From Diospyros lotus (lineage: Eukaryota > Streptophyta > Magnoliopsida > Ericales > Ebenaceae), in assembly GCF_014633365.1 (NCBI RefSeq), contig NC_068350.1, positions 28,635,119 to 28,699,118 of the forward strand: a DNA stretch of 64,000 nucleotides, written 5' to 3'. Shown piece after piece: positions 60,487 to 64,000 of the stretch. Numbering within the stretch: the stretch's first letter is position 1; the number at the start of each line of letters is the position of its first letter. The notes beneath the pieces were generated by a model, which was not told the origin of the DNA, ran no database searches, and worked only from the letters and a program-made list of their open reading frames with translations. A program made the position numbers and the translations under genes.

Positions 60487-62526
60487 TAGGGGTGACCATG
60501 GTTTGGAACCAAACCATGAACCGGCCCAGAACTGAACCAGCGATTCATTGAACTAGAACCTAGGACTGCCCTTACGGTTCCGGTTCAGGTTCATCCCTTT
60601 GAAGGAACTGGAACCGGAACTGGAGTGGACGGTTTCAAACTGGGATTTTTTTTTAATTTAATTAATTCTTATTATTTTTAAAAAAATTTAATTAAAATTA
60701 TGAGCTACTCAAAACAATTAAATATTGCCAAAATCAATTATAATTTTTTAATTAAAATTATAGTAATATAAATATATTATATATAACTAAATAATATAAG
60801 TATAAAAAATAGATTATAAGTACATTATAGATTATATGTAGTTACATGCTTGCAAAAAGTAACATTTTTAATATATTTTTTTAAATATGTAGTTACAATT
60901 TTATCCTTATTAAGAACTATATAACAGCTAATTTTAGGGGCAAATTGGGAAAGTAAAAGTTGTAAATTTCTCTATAAATAGCTTAATTCTCTTCATTCTT
61001 CACAACACCAAAATCAAATCTTCTATCTTCTCTAATTCTCTCAACTTCTCAAGCTATCAAGTTCCACAATATAATTTATTCTCAAGTCTCAATTATTACT
61101 TATATACTCTACATATAATTATTCTCTCATTTGCTTGAATTTTCATCCCAACTCAAATTTTCTTTATTGTTTTAATTCATTTCTTACATTGTCTTTTCTA
61201 CTCCAATTTAATTCTTTTTTTTTTGGTTCCCCATTATACTATAATTATGGCTAGTTTTGGAGGTTCATCTCAACCAAGGAGGAAGAAGGGATAGGCTGCT
61301 AAGGTGGGGGAAACCCAATTTAGCCAAAAGCAACCTAATATCAACATTAATGAATATGAAGATGTTGAATTTGTACAAGAGGAAATGGGAACACAAGAAA
61401 GTCAACATGCATGTTGAAAGTGAGATGCAACAACCAAATGTTCAAGATGGAAGAGCATCAAAATCCGACATCTTCACCAAGCACTTCACTAAAAAATTGC
61501 ATGAGGAGGAGGATGGAACATTTGAAGTAAGTTACAACTATTGCCCATCAAAATATGCATTTGCCAAAGGAGGAGGATATGGGATGTTGTTTACAAGGCA
61601 CTTAAAGTCCAAGCATCCTCAAGAATTTGGCATTGACAAAACGCAAACTCGACTTTCCGAGTATGCTAGTTCTAACCCTACTCAAATATTTTGCTATAGC
61701 AATGAAGAAAATAAGGATGTATTAGCTAAAATGGTAGCAATTGAACAATTATTTTTTAGTTCTGGCGAAAAGGTTGGTTTAATTAATTATTGTCAAAATG
61801 CTTTAAATCCACAGGCTAAACGTATTCCTAGAACCATTCTCACACGAACAATTCACAAGCTTTATAGAAAGGAAAAAGTGATTTGGTAGCATTGTTTTTC
61901 AATTTGAATGGTCGTGTTTCAATATGTTCTGCTAATACTGCTTGTATTGATGATTTAAAAGATCTTTGTCAGCCTACTTTAGGTGGTAAATTTTTCATAT
62001 TAAATGTGCTTGCCATACTCTCAACTTGTGAGCAAAATAAGATGGCTTAAGGGCACTTGAGTCATCTATTAGACATATTAAATTGGCAATTTCTTACCTA
62101 TGGTCTCGTCCATTAATAATGAAAGAATGGGAAAAATTTTTGTCAAGCTCCTAGAAGAAGACCAAAAAATTTCCATGAGACGTTCCCACTCGTTGGAACT
62201 CAACATATGAATTGCTTAATGACTCTACTAAATATAAACATTTATTATGTGCTTATATTCTTTCTAAAGTGCCTGATGTTAACTTGGATACTAATAATTA
62301 GATTGCATGCCAAAAAATATTAGAAGTTTTAAAAGCTTTAATGATGCTACTTACACTTTGTCTGATGTATATTATCCTACTTGTCATTTATTTTTGGTTG
62401 AGGCATGTAATATTGTTGGTTGTTTAGATGATAATAAAGATGATGACATCTTGAAAGTTACAATCAAGGAAATGATGTCTAAATGGGTAAGTTATTATAA
62501 AGATATTCCATCTACTTATTTAGTTA
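60487..62526 (+). mobile_element. hAT-type DNA transposon, decayed, right end missing
   Basis: The left end reads TAGGGGTGACCATGG, a hAT-like terminus, followed by a stretch rich in GAACCGG words (60505-60640). TATA sequence CTATAAATAG is near 60970. The transposase runs from ATG 61247 with an in-frame TAG after 15 codons and further frameshifts. Relics are a BED zinc finger (61460-61620), RWNST-like sequence around 62190-62215 in broken frames, and the PTCHLFLVEACNIVGC region near 62370. It is cut at its right end by an LTR retrotransposon. Confidence 0.8.
61257..61889 (+). pseudogene. hAT transposase fragment with BED zinc finger
   Basis: The largest open part, 210 codons, has SDIFTKHFTKKLHEEEDGTF, CPSKYAFAKGGGY and LFTRHLKSKHP. 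The BED pattern is weak: the first Cys of the CX2C pair appears as Tyr (YNYC), so zinc binding is doubtful. Then follows QALNPQAKRIPRTILTRTI before a stop. The true start (61247) is in another frame. The fragment is a relic, not a host gene. Confidence 0.8.
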
Positions 62527-62531
62527 TGTGA
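62307..62531 (+). pseudogene. hAT transposase C-terminal fragment
   Basis: It reads SFNDATYTLSDVYYPTCHLF and VTIKEMMSKWVSYYKDIPST. This is the central-to-C-terminal part of hAT transposases, where the family has an F-x-x-AT-x-x-LSG-x-YYPT region. The dimerisation domain beyond it is missing. Confidence 0.75.
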
Positions 62532-63167
62532 TATGGCATAATGCAAAATAAAATAAAAATTAATAAATGGGCCGACCCAACAACAACGCTCGAGGGGTCG
62601 CGGCCCAACCTAGGTGGCCACAAGACACGTAGTCTAGCTAAGAAATACCGAGGCCATGGCCTCGACCCCAGGAACGGTGCCACCGCTAAAACATTTCCCT
62701 AAAATACTGGGGGGTCCCACGCAACGCGCAAAACAGTATAACTCTAACATCCAAAAATTCCTCCGAATATTCCAAGAAAATGATAAACAATTATCCATAA
62801 AGAATTCTAATTTTAAAAGGATTACGAAATACGGGGATAAACATAATCTATAAGAATCTGAATCCTAATAGGATTTCAAAAAGTCAAAATAGACGTTATC
62901 TGTAGGAATCCTAATTTTGGACTCCTTCAAATTACTCTATGCCCTTCTATAAATAGACAGACACTTATTCTAAAAAAGATACGTCTCTGATCCTAGCGGA
63001 AATTCTCCTCTATAGTTTTTTGCATCTTAAATGTCTGATTTAAATATTAGAGTGTTTGTGTGGGGACCTTCCAGTGCCCTTTGATTGTTTCTTTCCTTAC
63101 AAACTCAGGCGGCCAGGTGAGGATGTTTCCAGTCAAATAAATTTATTATTGTATCTTGACAACAACA
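62527..63167 (+). repeat. 5' LTR of an LTR retrotransposon leaving the window
   Basis: It starts at about 62527-62529 (TGTGATATGG or TGATATGG) and ends TTGACAACAACA. The TATA box CTATAAATAG is at 62947-62956. The LTR interrupts the hAT element. The partner LTR and the target duplication are outside the window. Confidence 0.7.
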
Positions 63168-63169
63168 AT

Positions 63170-63187
63170 TGGCGTCGTCTGGAGGAA
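63170..63187 (+). promoter_or_regulatory. Primer-binding site region of the right-end element
   Basis: TGGCGTCGTCTGGAGGAA follows two bases after the LTR. It resembles the TGGCGCCGTCTGTGGGAA-type sequence found at this place in many plant Gypsy elements, with a few mismatches. Confidence 0.65.
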
Positions 63188-63217
63188 ATGTACGAGAAGC
63201 CAACGAAGCAGTCTGCA

Positions 63218-64000
63218 ATGGCCCGAACAAGGAGTACCACCAATCAATAGCATCAAGATGGAGCAAAGTCTCAGCCCGAGGGCCCTTAGGGGCTCCTTCC
63301 TAGGGACACCTTCTCAAGACCAACTGGGGGCTCCTTCCCGGGGCCGCCTGGGGGGGGGCTTCTCAAGACCAGTTGGGGGCTCCTTCCTGAGGCCGCTTGG
63401 GAGGGGGGGAGGGGTTTCTCAAGACCAGCAGGGGGCTCTTTCCCAGTGCCACCTGGGGGCACCTTTTCAAGTTTAGCCAAGAGTTCACCCCCAGGGCCAT
63501 CTAGGGGCACCTTTTCAAGTCCATCAAGGAGTTCACCCCAAGGCCATCTGGGGGCACCTTCTCAAGTCCATCTAGGAGTTCACCCCAGGGCTACCTAGGG
63601 ACACATTCTCAAGACTAGACAAAGGTTCACCCCTAGGGCTGGCTAAGGGCACAATCTTAGGACTTGCCAAGAACACAAACCCAAGGCCAGTTGGGATTCC
63701 ACTCCTAGGGCCACCCGAAATTTCATTCCCAAGGCCAACTAGAAGTCCACTTCTAGAACAAGTAGGACACTCGTCTTATATAATTCGTAGACCCATCTGG
63801 GTAGACCTTTTCCATGGTACCACGAGCGGAGTATGAAGCCTTGTGACACTAGCATGAGGAAAGAATGCGGGCATTGCGAGAAGTTACTGGCTTACTGCAA
63901 AATATAGCCCCGCACATGACACTGCCATTGACCCTAAAGAAGTTTGTCTCTGGCCCAATCCCTCTTCAGGAAGTTCTAAAACTAACTCGAAACCCCAAGG
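63218..64000 (+). pseudogene. Gag N-terminal region of the right-end element, broken
   Basis: It opens MARTRSTTNQ and hits TAG at 63248. Reading on in other frames, after a tandem repeat block, EYEALRH and HEERMRALREVTGLLQN (about 63830-63905) look like a gag coiled-coil start of plant Gypsy elements. The rest lies beyond the window. Confidence 0.6.
63270..63650 (+). repeat. Degenerate ~48-bp tandem repeats in gag leader
   Basis: Roughly eight units of the type TTCACCCCAGGGCCATCT, GGGGGCACCTTCTCAAG, TCCATC. Units around 63484, 63532 and 63579 are 47-48 bp. The earlier ones (63290-63430) are G-rich variants. A 48-bp period is 16 codons, giving a Gly/Pro-rich repeat in the open frame at 63156-63476. 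Confidence 0.85.

Overview
The window is nuclear DNA of a flowering plant, most likely a eudicot. It is AT-rich, with GT-AG introns, plant-type gene families (WEB coiled-coil, saposin-like, aspartate aminotransferase) and dense Ty1/Copia, Ty3/Gypsy chromovirus, RTE LINE and hAT sequences. Only three host genes can be supported, and two of them are incomplete here. No bacterial, CRISPR, rRNA or convincing tRNA feature was seen.

Layout: 0-5 kb holds decayed Copia sequence (integrase, protease and gag relics on the minus strand between two LTR-like blocks). 6.5-10.7 kb is a complete two-exon WEB-family gene on the plus strand. 11.9-14.7 kb is a solo LTR. 15.2-28.1 kb is one Copia element on the minus strand with both LTRs, primer-binding site and purine tract. 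Two foreign blocks (17825-20083 and 21288-25121, each with a 5-bp target duplication) are inserted in it. 28.1-33.0 kb is LTR-like sequence with a 100-N gap at 32247-32346.

33.6-45.9 kb is a saposin-B (prosaposin-like) gene on the minus strand. Four exons are recognisable. Its third intron is about 10.1 kb and is filled with transposons: a plus-strand LINE broken by a minus-strand LINE, which is itself broken by a solo LTR, then three truncated Gypsy elements in alternating orientation. The last exon was not found.

48.9-54.4 kb is a structurally complete, fairly young chromovirus (Reina-like), with LTRs, TSD, PBS and PPT. Its gag-pol is broken by several stops, most of which look like CAG/CAA to TAG/TAA changes. 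It sits in an older plus-strand chromovirus relic. 55.6-56.9 kb has a MITE and an internally deleted chromovirus. 59.3-60.1 kb carries the last four exons of an aspartate aminotransferase gene (minus strand). Its 5' part is not visible because a dead hAT transposon (60.5-62.5 kb) and the 5' end of another LTR retrotransposon (62.5-64 kb, running off the window) follow.

No gene cluster or pathway is present. The strongest biology is the nested transposon stratigraphy in and around ordinary genes, clusters of short palindromes inside several unrelated LTRs, and the mutation signature in the chromovirus.
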